NCBI GenBank assembly: GCA_051294375.1
Contig: CM119263.1
Span: 18,955,440-19,019,439, forward strand
Source of the DNA: Paraspadella gotoi
Taxonomy: Eukaryota > Chaetognatha
Length of the DNA: 64,000 nucleotides
Reading direction: 5' to 3'
Shown: positions 26,517 through 38,391 of the stretch, piece by piece
Position numbering within the stretch: position 1 is the first letter of the stretch
Layout of the letters: every line of letters starts with the position of its first letter
Program-made: the position numbers and the translations under genes
The notes under the pieces: generated by a model
What the model saw: the letters and a program-made list of their open reading frames with translations, nothing else
Databases searched by the model: none
What the model was told of the DNA's origin: nothing

Positions 26517-27380
26517 GGAGAGAGAGAGAGAGAGAGAGAAACTTGAATCATAATTCATAAGCCGAATTTTTTTATAAAAAGTAGAATTGGGAATCAAAAT
26601 TCAATATTCGTGAAAGCCTCCTCTCACCTGCGGTTCCTTGTCACGTCTTGTTTTTTATTTCCCCTCAATTTTGTCATTCATAACGAAACAACGATCTGCG
26701 GAGTTTTTTTTTAAATCGTTAAAATGTATATATATGGTTTGTTTACAATTATTTTAAAATCACAATTTTTGGATATGATGTATCATTTATTTAGCTCCTA
26801 AGTCCTAACCTTACAAACATACCAATATTTGAAAAATAAAAAGTACATTTTCAGCTTCGAAAATTTTCTCCTTAAACGTTTTCCTTGTGTATAAATTTTG
26901 TCAGAGATTTAACAGCAACCTGTTGCAACCATATTAACGTAACGTGAACTAATCTTATATTTCTAAAATATTCTTCGAGATATATACCTGGTTCAACACC
27001 CTTCTCTCCCGAACACGCAACGTTCCTCGTGTCGTCGCGTTATATTAGTTCCGCACTGTAAATTTCTGCTCGGAAATGGTGTTTACGGTAGCCTCCACGC
27101 CCGAAGGCTTTCCTGGGTTTCTGTTTATTCTTCGAGACGAACGACTTCTCTCTTCCGCCGACTTGAGTTTCTCATTCTTCTCTTCTCTTCCATTCTTCTT
27201 CTCTTTTCTCCTCTCTATTTTTCTTCTCTCAAGTTCTCTTCTCTTTCTTTTACTTTTCTCAGCTAATCCCGGTTAGAGAGACCCATATTAGACAGGTTTT
27301 CCAACGCCTACGATTCTTTTGGGGAAACTGGAATTTCATCTCTTCCTCCTCGTATTTCGTTTCTCCCATTGTTTCCCTTT
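25800..27380. repeat. non-coding with GTC and GA arrays
   Basis: Contains an interrupted GTC array at 26380-26425 and a GA array at 26459-26540. The remainder is AT-rich or pyrimidine-rich with nothing recognisable. Confidence 0.7.
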
Positions 27381-27383
27381 GTC

Positions 27384-27424
<41 letters not shown>

Positions 27425-27984
27425 CTCCCTTTGCTTTACTTTCCTTTTCTTTGCACCCACTCACGCTTCAGCGACTCCTTCTGTCTTCAGTGGCAACTTT
27501 TGCTTTCGGTTGGCCGACTGATTTTGAACGTCGATTGCGTTTGTCTTTGATGCTTCGATGAATTTCTATTTAGTTTTCCAGACACCGTCGAGGTTTGGAA
27601 TCGAGTTGATAGTTATTAATATCGTGATAAGGCAATACTCGTCCTTGGTCCTTTAACTTTGAATAAAGCTTTCTTTAATTCTATTTTTACTTCTTAAATT
27701 TTCCTCTCGTGAAATCTTACTGTTTAACGTTCATTTTGCGTAATTGACAGGCTAAGGAAATATAAATATAAATAAATAATATAAATAAATTCGGGTTTTT
27801 TCTTTTTCAACAATAGATTTTCCATCAAAATCGTAAAAGAAAAGAAAGGATGAAGAAAAGAGGAGAAAAATTTATGTCCCATTTTTGCTTTCTTCTCATT
27901 TTAGATTCGCTTTATCTTCATCTACGCCGAACCTTTTTTTCTCTTCTCTCTTTTTCTATCTGTCTGTCTGTTTCTTTCTGTCTT

Positions 27985-28049
<65 letters not shown>
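27384..28049. repeat. (CT)n arrays
   Basis: CT arrays at 27384-27422 and 27985-28049, the second preceded by CTGT tetranucleotides. AT-rich unique sequence lies between. Confidence 0.9.
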
Positions 28050-28050
<1 letters not shown>

Positions 28051-28172
28051 CAAAAGACAATAGAGAATTTCACATTACTGACCATAAAAAAAAGAACTAG
28101 GGGGCAATGGAAATAACAACAACAAACAGGATTGTGTTATTAGTCAGAAGTCCGGCTCCCCTCTACGATTGG

Positions 28173-28174
28173 AG

Positions 28175-28210
<36 letters not shown>

Positions 28211-28236
28211 GAGAGAGAGAGAGAGAGAGAGAGAGC
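28173..28236 (+). repeat. (GA)n microsatellite
   Basis: GA array with two interruptions. Confidence 0.95.
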
Positions 28237-28317
28237 AGAATACAAGTAGGAAAATAACGATGACGACAACAACACCAGTAATGGATCCTTGAGGCGAAGC
28301 TCTATTTTGAAAGAGAA

Positions 28318-28400
28318 AAGCCGCCAACGCCGACGCCGCCGCCGACGCCGCCTCCTACCCCGCCGACGCCGCCTCCTACGCCGCCAACGCCGCCAATAGC
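28318..28400 (+). repeat. Pro/Thr-encoding GC-rich minisatellite
   Basis: Repeats built from CCGCCGACG, CCGCCTCCT and CCGCCAACG. In one plus frame this reads as Pro-Pro-Thr repeats, open from a TAA near 28257 to a TGA at about 28495 but with no in-frame ATG. It stands out as GC-rich among AT-rich neighbours. It could be part of a proline-rich exon; splice sites are not convincing. Confidence 0.5.
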
Positions 28401-28699
28401 GACGGCAATCGCCAAGATGAATGCCCGTGTTCAGCCTGAATCATTGCGAGCAGAAGAGGGGAGATTCTGGTTTACGTCGTCGATGTGTTGGCGCTGATGC
28501 AATCACGAGACGAGAGAAGATTTGGCGTTAACTTTGCAGATTAATTTAATTACTTGCCCCACTTACAAACTGACTAACGGATCGAAAAGTCTGTCAGTCT
28601 GTTGTCCATTAAATGACGCACTTTTTCGAAGGTTAAATAGTTTGGACAAATAACCAATTTCTCTATCTCTCTTTTTTTTTTTCTATCTCTCCCTCCACG

Positions 28700-28779
28700 C
28701 CTTCTATCTCTCATTCTTTCTCATTTCCCTGGCANNNNNNNNNNCCTTCTATCTCTCATTCTCTCTCATTTCCCTGGCA
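28700..28779. other. 10-N gap with identical flanks
   Basis: The 35 bases before the gap (28700-28734) and the 35 after it (28745-28779) are the same apart from one base, starting ccttctatctctcattct and ending tttccctggca. The gap is probably an unmerged overlap, not missing sequence. Confidence 0.85.
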
Positions 28780-31427
28780 AAGATGCGGGATTTTATCCCT
28801 TTTTCCCTGTCATGAGTCCCTTTTTTTCAATTCCCCTTTCGCGCCGACAAGGGGGCAGAGGTCAAAGGTCACGAAAAGGTGTTTGACTGTTTGCCCATAA
28901 AAGATTTATCGGATTATCGAAGCGTGGGGGGGGGAAGCTAATGAAAACAGAGACTGGGGATAAAAGGGGAAAGAAAAGGCGTGAGGTTTGGGTTCTGTGG
29001 AGTGAGAGAGGGAGAATGAGAGAAAGGGAGAGAGAGAAAGAGAGGGAGAGATAGAATTTAAACCATTCAATGGCTACTTCGATAAAAATTGGCAAAAGGA
29101 AGCACTGGAACATGACCTCTCACATAGCGGTATTTGAAAAGATTTTTTACATTGGTTACTAAAACGAATTATTTAAAGACAAGAATATTTTTAGGGCCCG
29201 TGTTTCAGTGTACGTAATATTTACCGGTTGAAACTTTTAATATCACTTATCCTAATGATCCTTTAAAAGCTAAAGCCCCTTAAAAGTCTCAATTAAATAA
29301 AAGACCGCATGAAAATTGGTGGGAAATTAGTTCCGGTTTCTGCGGTCAGGTCATTTGTCTCCGCCGGGTTTTTAAGAGGCCTTCTTTTTCTACCTCCTCA
29401 TTCCCTTTCCACACTTCCCTTTCTTTCCATATCAATCTTTCGCTTCCTTTATTTTTCTCTCTTGACTCTTTTCTCTCCTTAACTTTTTTTCTTTCTTTTT
29501 CGATTTCAGCTTCTTCTTTTTTCCGACGGACCTAGAAAGTTGCGCTTCTCGCTCCTTTCATCGATTGGTAGGGTACATTGTAGTGACTAGTAAATAACCA
29601 ATTATCGATATTTTACTAAAATATTGCTTTCAATTCTACAATTTATTTTTATTTAATTAATTAAACTTTTTTTTATTTTTCTATTTCGTTACCCTCTTCC
29701 TCCTGATCCTCTTTAAAATCTCAAATCCTGTTTCTCTTCCACGACCTCTTCGTCTCACCCCTTCTCCCTTTCTCGTTGTCTTCTTCTCTCTTTCTAACTC
29801 TTACTTCCTCCTTCTCCTCCTCCTTCCTCCCTCTTTCCTCCCTCCTCCCTCCTCCCTCCTCCCTCTCCTCCCCCGACCGGATGTTGATTTTCGCTTCGTC
29901 GAGGGAATTGCGCTTTCGACGTCGTTGTTGGTGAGATCCTTCGACGAGGGTAAAGCAAAGGTTCACGCCTTCTTTCTTTCCTTTTCCTCCTTATTTTCTA
30001 TCTTCCTCCAGGTTCTGAAAGGGTTTTTGTGAATGTAAAGTTTATGGGCCCGCAGGTAAAAAAATTATGCATAACATCCAGTCACGCACGAAAGTGATGA
30101 AGAATTTAATATATTTTGGAGTCGAAACATCAACGAATAAAAAGCGCTGCGCCATTATTTCGTCGGCGTCACACCGGGCGGCTGCGAAGGCTCTCCTTTT
30201 GTCTCAACTGACTGGTCTGCCCAAGTCGACGCCGCGACCGCCGCTCTGCTGCCGCTCTGCTGCCGCGCCGCTGACGCTGTCTTCTTTCGCTCGGCATCCA
30301 ACGAGCATCAAAGGAGAAACTCCCGCGATAAAACGAGAAAAAACCCTCGTTCTACATTTAGGTGCCAAAACAAAAAAAACGGCTCTTTCTCTCTCTATCT
30401 TTATTTTTTTCTCGGCGTCTTTGCTTTCATATACCGTACAGTCCGTACATATTGGAACTGTCATTGGGAATGAAAATGTAAAGCTGAATTTATTGGGCCA
30501 ACAATTTACGAACGAAAAAGTTTATACCGCTTATGCAAAAGGTTTTTTTTTTTTCATTTCGCTTTCCGATATTCAGGCTCGATCGCTTCTGCGTTCATGT
30601 TCACTCCCGTTTTTTTGCGCTTGCGCTCTGTCCTCTTTTTTAAATCTGATTTCGAGAAAAAAAAATTCGTGAGAATTCGCCAGAATTTCGTGATTCTATT
30701 TTTTTCTGGTAAAAAAGCAGAAGGAGTGAGTAAGTGCGCGAGTGAAAGGGGATAGCGACTCGCATTCGGCGAGCGGTGAAGAATATCAGTGATTTATAGT
30801 GAACGTTATGATTTTTCTACTTCAACTGACTTTTTTTCCGTTCATCCTTGGCTTCACTTTCCAGCGTTTCCAATCTGTTTCAGTCTCTGCGTCCAACCTT
30901 TTTGGTCGGTCTGTCGGTCGGTCGATCGGTCTGTCCCACTTACGTTAAAAATACTCATAAGTTGGTTGCACATTTGTTAAGATAGAAAAAAACCTCAAAC
31001 CTGCTAGCCCCGCCTTCTGATTCAGTGCAAGTCATAATTACACGGGTTAATAAAATTATTGTAGTCATGTAGTCTTGTCTTGTCACGTCATGTGATGTTA
31101 CGAGAAATGCACGTGATAAGGCAGTTACTACGGCGCAACATATTTGAATTACCGTTCTTGTTTTTTTCTTAAGAGCAACTAATAATATTTTTCTTGAATA
31201 AAATCTGACTTGTATGTCTTATAAAGGTGGAAAATATATGTTTCTTATCATCGTTTTCTTTCCTTTTTTCTTTTTTTTTCTTTTCCTTTATTTAGAATGC
31301 TTCGAAATGGAATCCTTTAGTTCATTTCAAATGCGTCTTCTTTATAGAAGATAAATAAAAAATAAAAAATACCTTCATCCCGAATTCGAAAACCTGTCAG
31401 ATCTTCATAAGAGTCATCGCAAACACC

Positions 31428-31430
<3 letters not shown>
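28780..31430. other. intergenic sequence, nothing recognised
   Basis: Includes pyrimidine-rich sequence with CTCCTCC repeats at 29800-29875 and a 201-codon open frame at 30067-30672. That frame has no domain or consistent codon pattern and ends in poly-Phe and Arg/Lys runs, so I do not call it. Confidence 0.5.

Positions 31431-31431
<1 letters not shown>

Positions 31432-31517
<86 letters not shown>
31432..31517. repeat. (CT)n microsatellite
   Basis: About 42 CT units, nearly perfect. Confidence 0.98.
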
Positions 31518-31519
<2 letters not shown>

Positions 31520-31835
31520 TCTTCCAACTCCTCTCCATTCTTTTCTTTCGCATAAATAAATGCAAAAAAATGCTTCACATGAAAGATTACTATAATAGAT
31601 TAAAAAACAAAGTTGAAAAAAAAGGTGATTTGGCTCAATGTTTTTCTTTTCCATTTTCAATTAACTTTTCCATTTATCCTCTTAAGTTTTCAAGCTTTTC
31701 TCAGTTTTCTGAGTTAACGCTTCCCCTTTTCAGTGAAGAAAGCCTGTTTCAATAATTGTATTCATATTGAATATTCAACGATAAGTTAAGTACGCTTAAT
31801 TTGCAGACCGACGGATAGCCTTTTCTCTTTTTTTT

Positions 31836-31860
31836 NNNNNNNNNNNNNNNNNNNNNNNNN
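31836..31860. other. assembly gap (25 N)
   Basis: Run of 25 N after a T homopolymer. Confidence 0.99.
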
Positions 31861-32097
31861 AAAATATATTTCTTGAATCATCCGCTCATAAAGAGTTACT
31901 ACTATTTACGGCAATAATTTATTTATTTATTATTTTATGTTTTTGGAAAGAGTCGGAAATGATAGCTTTTGGCGTTGAAAACATATTTTTTCAACATTTG
32001 CCATGTTTGGTAGCCAGTACACAAAGAGAAATCTGGAAAAAATGAATAATCACTTTCGATTGTTCGAAAAATAAAAAATGCTTCTGCGCCTTATTAA

Positions 32098-32114
32098 GGA
32101 GGAGAGAGAGAGAA

Positions 32115-32160
<46 letters not shown>

Positions 32161-32204
32161 AGGAGAGAGAGGAGGGGAGGAGAGAGAGAGAGAGGAGAGA
32201 GACA
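32098..32204 (+). repeat. (GA)n-rich array
   Basis: Interrupted GA dinucleotides. Confidence 0.95.
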
Positions 32205-32429
32205 AAACACAACCTTCACGGATGGAGAATAAGCTAAATCTTGATCTTGATAACCATCAAATAAACAATTAGAACGAAGAATACTTACAGAAAATTGTGA
32301 AGGGAAAAACGACGACGACAAAGTGACCGACGACAACGGGGTACAACCGCCGTCCGAAAGTGTTGTTGTTTGTTCGTTTTACAGGGAGCCGCTTTGTCTA
32401 AGAAGTTTTACTTACGACCGCCAGAGGCA

Positions 32430-33200
32430 GAAAGGGGAAAGAGTTGTAGGGAATGGGACGGAGATTGGAGGAATGAAAGGGGAAAGGGGAGGGGAAAGGG
32501 AGATGGGGTGGAGGAGGAGAGAGAGAAAAAGAATGGAATAAGAGGAGGGAGGGTAAAGGGAAAGGAGAAGAATGGAAGAAAGGGAAAATGAGGAGGAAAG
32601 GGAAAAGGATAATGGAAAAGAGGGAAGGAAAGGAAGTGAGGAGAGAAAAGTAGGAGGAAGGGAAGAGTGGGAGAAAGCGAAGAGGAAGGAAGAATGAGAA
32701 TGGAAAGGGAAAGGAAGAAGAAGAGGAGGAAGGGAAATGAGGAGGAGGAAAGGAATGGAAAAGTGAGAGAAGAAAGGGAAAAGGAGAAGAAAAGAGGAGG
32801 AAAGGGAAATGGGGAGGAGAAAGGAAAGGAGTAGGAAAGGGAAGGGAGCGGAAAGGAAGGAAATGGGAGTAATGGAAAGTGAGAGGAAAGGAAAGGGGAG
32901 GAATGAAACTGAGAGGAAATGGAAAAAAATGAGGAAAGGAGAAAGGAAGAGAGGAAGGGAGGGAAAGGAAATGGGGAGGAAATCGAAAGGGGACGTAAAT
33001 TAAACAGAGAGGAAATGGAAAAAAAAAGAGAAATGGAAAAGGGGAGGTAATAAAAAGTAAGGAATGGAAAAGAGAGAAAATGGAAAAGTGGAAGAAACTG
33101 AAAGGGTAGATAAGGAAAAGGGCGGCGTAGAAAAAATTAAAAGAAATTGAAAAGAGGAGGAGTGAAAAAGAGGAAAGAAAGAAAAAAGGAAGAAAGGACA
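32430..33200 (+). repeat. polypurine tract of nearly 800 bases
   Basis: The plus strand is almost wholly A and G, with only isolated T and C. Words such as ggaaaggg, gaggaaagg and aatggaaa recur without a fixed period. The minus strand gives a 278-codon Phe/Pro/Ser/Leu frame that follows from the base bias and is not a gene. Such mirror-rich purine tracts can form triplex DNA. Confidence 0.9.
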
Positions 33201-33353
33201 AGGAAGGAATAAAGTAGATAGAATAATAATACATGTTTCGTTTGCGAAAAACTCGCCCAGCGGTTGCGTTCGCGCTGTTTATCGTTACAGTTCTCCTTTG
33301 AACTCTCCTTGTATTTTCTTTCTTTTTTCATTCTTTTTATTCTAGTTTTTTTC

Positions 33354-33462
33354 TTTCTTTCATTCTTTCTTCTTTCTTTCTTTCTTTCTTCTTTCTTTCT
33401 TTCTTTCTTTCTTCTTCTTTCTTTCTTTCTTCTTTCTTTCTTCTTTCTTTCTTTCTTTTTTT
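33354..33462 (-). repeat. (TTTC)n microsatellite
   Basis: Interrupted TTTC tetranucleotides on plus, which is (GAAA)n on minus. Confidence 0.96.
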
Positions 33463-33739
33463 TCATTGATTTGTTTCGACTGGTATTTTGTTTCTGCCCT
33501 TCCCTCGACCACTTTTGAAAAAAAAAACAACCGAAAAAACACAAAAAAAAAAAAAATAAAATAAAATAGAGCAGAAGGTAAAGCGAAAAAGGCGGAAAAA
33601 TAATATATGGTTCGTTTCGTTGGGAAATTGGCCATTACTGTCAAAATCGACCTGTGTGGAACAAAGTATAATTAAAAAAAATAAAATTTCGTCAAAACGT
33701 TTGATCTTCTGTTTTGAAGAATTATATACGACAAGAAGG

Positions 33740-34015
33740 AAACAAAGAGAAGAAGAACGAATTCAAATCAAAACCAGGACCAGATAAATAAAGAAGAACC
33801 AATCAAGAAGAGACCAATCAAATAAAAAAGAAGAATCATATCCAATCAAGAAGAAGAATTAATCAAATGCAAAACAAGGAACGATATCAAATCAAAAAGA
33901 AGAACGCAATCAAGAATAAGAACTAATCAAATCAAAACAAGAACAAGAACAAATCAAAAAAGAGAACAAATCAAAAAAAGAAGAACAATCAAGAAGAGGA
34001 AGAAATCAAATCAAA
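33740..34015 (+). repeat. degenerate A-rich minisatellite
   Basis: Many irregular copies of words like aatcaagaagaagaa and aatcaaatcaaaa with spacing of roughly 15-35 bases. T and G are depleted. No coding sequence. Confidence 0.75.
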
Positions 34016-34299
34016 AAGTTGGGGGGAAAAAAAAAGAAACAGTTCGAATTTGAACGATAAATCTTGACTGACTTCCCCGCCCCCACACACACAAGAACCA
34101 AAAGCTGTTTACTTAAAAACATTTATTTATGTAGGAGACTCTGAGTTCCTTTGACCTTGTTATCGTCGTTTCACTCATTTCATAGAAGTTGCATCCGTGA
34201 TTACGTGAACAGATGTCGACGCAAAAGAATTTCAAAAACAATCAACGAAAATATGAATTAACTGGTTCCTCGGGCGAGGATGAGAGTGATGAGAGAGAA

Positions 34300-34421
34300 G
34301 AGATGTGAGAGAGAGAGAGAGAGAGAGAGATGAGGAGGAGAGAGAGAGGGAATTCTCTTAATCTTTGCCTTTTCTTTATCTATTTTTTTCCTTCTATAAT
34401 TTCTTTCTTTCTTTCTTCTTT

Positions 34422-34453
<32 letters not shown>

Positions 34454-34457
34454 TTCT

Positions 34458-34493
<36 letters not shown>

Positions 34494-34678
34494 TTTCTTT
34501 TTTATATTTTTTCTTTCTTTCTTCTCACTTAACATTTTTCTCTATCTTCTTACTCGAGGTTGTTTCTTCTTCTCCATTTTCCTTGTTTCAAAACCTTTGC
34601 TTGCAAATGTAATATGAGCGTCCTTTCCCCAAGGAATACCAATTCCTCTCCTCTCTTCTCTCTCTCTCTCTCTTCTCT

Positions 34679-34718
<40 letters not shown>

Positions 34719-34720
34719 TC
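34300..34720. repeat. (GA)n, (TTTC)n and (CT)n cluster
   Basis: GA array at 34308-34330, TTTC array at 34401-34510, CT array at 34655-34715. Confidence 0.95.
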
Positions 34721-34869
34721 TTTCTCTGTGTATTCCGCCACAGGTTCAATTTTCGTTGCTGATAAAAGCTTTCGTTATTAAATTTACTCTTTTTTTTATG
34801 TTATCATCTTTCGGCTTCCCTTTTCGCAAACAGGAAACGGCACGAATGTCCCCATCTCATTCCTGCGGG

Positions 34870-35232
34870 AGAATAGAGAGAGGAGAGAGACCGAGAGAGA
34901 GAGGAGGAGGAGAGAGGAGCAGAGAGAGAGATGAGAGAAGGAGGAGGAAAGAGAGGAGAGAGAGTGAGGAGAGAGAGGAGAGGACACTCTCCCTGTCCTC
35001 GTCTTTCGCCCCATCATCGCAGGCTTCCTTCTAATAGCGACTTTTCAACCACAAAAATGAAACAACATTGAGAAGGAGAAAAGAAAAGGTCGGGAAGGGA
35101 AAGATGTTGGGAGGAAGAGACAGAAGAGAGGAGAAGAGGAAAGAACGAGAGGGGAGAGAGAGATGAGGGGAGAAGAGAGGAGAGATAAAAGGAAAGAAGC
35201 CAGAAGAGAGACACAGAGGAGAGAGTCTCTTC
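34870..35232 (+). repeat. purine-rich GA-type sequence
   Basis: Irregular GAGAG-rich sequence at 34870-34985 and 35070-35230. No gene. Confidence 0.85.
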
Positions 35233-35296
35233 TGTCAGCCGGGGTTCCAAGAGACTGATTGGTTGTTAGAAGGGTCATCCTTCTTTGGCCAGTTCT

Positions 35297-35403
35297 CTCT
35301 TCCTCTCTCTCTCTCTCTCTCTCTCTTACTTCTCTCTCTCTCTCTTCCTCTTTCTCTCTCTCTCTCTCTCTCTCTCGGCTCTCTCCTCTCTCTCTCTCTC
35401 TTT
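35297..35403. repeat. (CT)n-rich array
   Basis: Interrupted CT dinucleotides. Confidence 0.95.
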
Positions 35404-35576
35404 ATCTTTCGTTTTCTTTAAAAATTAAACGCAGGAAAACTTGTTTTTTCTCTTCGGCTTTGGAAAGCAAGTTTTTTTTTTTGCTCGTTTTTTTCCAAAC
35501 ATTGGGTTTCACCGAATCTGCATAATGTTCTGGTCTCAGAAGCACATGGGTTTGGGTTTGTCCAGTTGGACTAAAA

Positions 35577-35810
35577 AAATTAATAAAGCTATTTAATTAA
35601 TGAATGAATAATTTTATATTGGTTGTACCCAATTTCACGGGAAATTTCAGCTCTCTTGTATTTTGATCTAGGTGCGGACAGTACAAAAGGTATTCCCGAT
35701 CTGCCTAATACCTGCCTTTTAAAGTATGGTCTTTTCATAACAAATTGAAACATCTCTGAATATTTCACTCATGATAGAAGCAAGTTACTCTGTAAGACGC
35801 GTTCGTGACA
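35577..35810 (-). repeat. dispersed repeat R1, minus-strand copy
   Basis: Read on the minus strand this carries atgtttcaatt, aaaagac, gatcgggaatac, gagctgaaattt and then gaaattgggtacaaccaatat and attcattcatt. The segments are shared with 22843-23140, but their order is different: here the gatcggg block precedes the ggtacaacc block. A tandem or rearranged element would explain both arrangements. Confidence 0.65.
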
Positions 35811-36039
35811 TAAACCAAGGACTCTTCATAGCCATATAAAGCTATCATAGAAAACTCTCCTGCTCTCCTTCTCCATCTTCCTCTCTCTTGCTCAGTGCGT
35901 CATCGTCTTCTACTTTCACAGCGCTGATCCCCTAGCGGTCTTCCTCTCAAAGTCCCACAAACCCACGTACCCATTGCTCCATTTCCGCGCTCTCAAGTTA
36001 ATTTGTTCCCTTGCTCATTTCCCGTTCAAGAATTTGAGT

Positions 36040-36110
36040 CGCGCAAAGGACTCGAACCCAGTTTCTCCTTTCTCGTTGATCGCATGCCGTTTCTAACGCG
36101 ATCTTTGCAC
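36040..36110 (-). repeat. possible tRNA-derived element
   Basis: The minus strand has a perfect RNA polymerase III B box, GGTTCGAGTCC (plus 36048-36058). About 30 bases upstream, gcgttagaaacgg (plus 36087-36099) resembles a D-loop/A-box region. No cloverleaf acceptor stem could be paired, so a SINE or tRNA pseudogene is more likely than a working tRNA. Confidence 0.3.
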
Positions 36111-36199
36111 TCTCGGCTTGTTCTTTTGTTCGCCCCCAACCCACTCATACACTCTCTTTGTACTCTCTTTACACTCTCCTCGATATATGCCTTGATTCT

Positions 36200-37477
36200 A
36201 CTGTTAAGACTTGTCCCCCCCCTCTTCTCTCCTTTTCTCTTCCCTTTCCTCGTTCACTCCCTTCCTCTTTTTTCTCCCATCAATCCTCTCATCAACTCCT
36301 TTCCTCTTTCTTTTTTCCCTTTTTTTTCCCCTTTTTTTCCCTTTTTCTTTTCCTCGCTTTTGTTTCAGTCTCGATCCTTTCCTCTCCGACTCCGCCCCCG
36401 CGGGAAGGACCTTCCCTTTATCTTCTTCTTCCTCCTTCTTTCCTCCTTTTCTTCCTTTACTCTTCTTCCTCTTCTTCCTCGCCCTCTCAGCAGTCATCAG
36501 AGTCCTCCTCTTCCTCTTCCTCGGCCTCTTCCTCCTCTTTCTCCTCCTTTCTCATTCGTATTCCTCCCCTGTCTCCCTCCCCTCGTTCTCGTCCTGTCAT
36601 CTTCCCGGGATATCATCAGTAGAATTGCTTCTGCCTCTGGAAATCTTCCTCCTCTTTCACTTTCCTTACTTTAACCTTCTTCTTTTTTACTTTTTTCTTT
36701 CTTTCGAGCCTCTTTATCTCTCTCTCTCTCTCNNNNNNNNNNNNNNNNNNNNNNNNNNNNNNNNNNNNNNNNNNNNNNNNNNNNNNNNNNNNNNNNNNNN
36801 NNNNNNNNNNNNNNNNNNNNNNNNNNNNNNNNNNNNNNNNNNNNNNNNNNNNNNNNNNNNNNNNNNNNNNNNNNNNNNNNNNNNNNNNNNNNNNNNNNNN
36901 NNNNNNNNNNNNNNNNNNNNNNNNNNNNNNNGCATTTCTTATGTTCTTCCTACTTTTTCTCGATTTGAATCATTTTCACTTTACATTCGCTCCTCTTACG
37001 CCCCCCTAGTCCCCCCCTGCAAACTCAGGGGCGGCGAATTAGATCCGAGCTTCGAGAATAAAAAAAAAAGTAAAAAGAAAAGTGAAAACCAATCAAAACT
37101 TCGTCACTCGTAATTCATTGCGTCCGTAGTTGCTTAGAAACGGCGGCAGTCGCGTCTCGTCGTCACTGGTATACTAATCTCCCCACGTCGCAGATGTTTC
37201 CTCTTTTTTTTTCTTCAGTTTTCCCGCAGCTCGATTGAATTAAATTTTTTTTTCTTTTACATATAAACCATTTTAAACATACAACGAGAAAAAAAATAAT
37301 GATATTACTACTCGGATGTAACGTTTCATGGAGTGAAAAGAAATGAGAATCGAATTTGATAGAAGAACTGAGTCTCGCGGGAGAAAAGTGGCTTTTGTTC
37401 CTTTCAACTCAATCGTTTCTCTCTCTTTTGTTTCTCTCCTTCATCCTTGACACACTTACCAACTTTCTCTCTCTCTC
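36200..37477. repeat. pyrimidine-rich sequence and gap
   Basis: Pyrimidine-rich from 36200 to 36730, running into a CT array and the gap 36733-36931. At 36932-37477 there is no recognisable gene. A CT array starts again at 37465 and enters the next gap. Confidence 0.8.
36733..36931. other. assembly gap in a CT array
   Basis: Run of N beginning inside (CT)n. Confidence 0.99.
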
Positions 37478-37981
37478 NNNNNNNNNNNNNNNNNNNNNNN
37501 NNNNNNNNNNNNNNNNNNNNNNNNNNNNNNNNNNNNNNNNNNNNNNNNNNNNNNNNNNNNNNNNNNNNNNNNNNNNNNNNNNNNNNNNNNNNNNNNNNNN
37601 NNNNNNNNNNNNNNNNNNNNNNNNNNNNNNNNNNNNNNNNNNNNNNNNNNNNNNNNNNNNNNNNNNNNNNNNNNNNNNNNNNNNNNNNNNNNNNNNNNNN
37701 NNNNNNNNNNNNNNNNNNNNNNNNNNNNNNNNNNNNNNNNNNNNNNNNNNNNNNNNNNNNNNNNNNNNNNNNNNNNNNNNNNNNNNNNNNNNNNNNNNNN
37801 NNNNNNNNNNNNNNNNNNNNNNNNNNNNNNNNNNNNNNNNNNNNNNNNNNNNNNNNNNNNNNNNNNNNNNNNNNNNNNNNNNNNNNNNNNNNNNNNNNNN
37901 NNNNNNNNNNNNNNNNNNNNNNNNNNNNNNNNNNNNNNNNNNNNNNNNNNNNNNNNNNNNNNNNNNNNNNNNNNNNNNNNN
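37478..37981. other. assembly gap in a CT array
   Basis: Run of 504 N beginning inside (CT)n. It could contain 3' exons of gene B. Confidence 0.99.
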
Positions 37982-38391
37982 TCTTTGTCACTGGCATAGC
38001 TAATGTGAAGTTGCGAATTAACCTGCCGTTTAAAGAGCTTTGTAAAAGATATAAAAATATAAATTTAAAAGCACATCAATTTTACTGTAACAAAATCTAT
38101 TTTAGAAACGAGATTTTGACATTTTATGTCAATCAACGTTCACCAGAGTCATCTCTAAAACGTATCTATATTCTATAATAACAACAACAAAATTGAAACG
38201 ATTTCTCGCTTTTTCTTTTTTCTGCTTTTCTTTCGGGTCTTTCACACGTTAAGTCCTTTGAAAACCGAATTATGATACTTTTCTTTGAGCATTTTTTTCT
38301 TGTTTCGCTCTGCTTTGCCCTTTTTCAGTTGCCTTTCTCCTGCTTTACTTCTATTTCCGTCGTTTTCTTTATAAAGAATCTGTTTCTTCAC

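Noticed and set aside
30067-30672. 201-codon open frame on the plus strand
   Set aside because: It is the longest gap-free frame starting at an ATG apart from the low-complexity ones, but it shows no domain and no splice context, contains poly-Phe and Arg/Lys runs, and its composition follows the surrounding DNA.
32398-33234. 278-codon Phe/Pro/Ser/Leu frame on the minus strand
   Set aside because: It is the translation of the complement of a polypurine tract. Stop codons need purines in the minus strand, so a pyrimidine-only strand is open by default.
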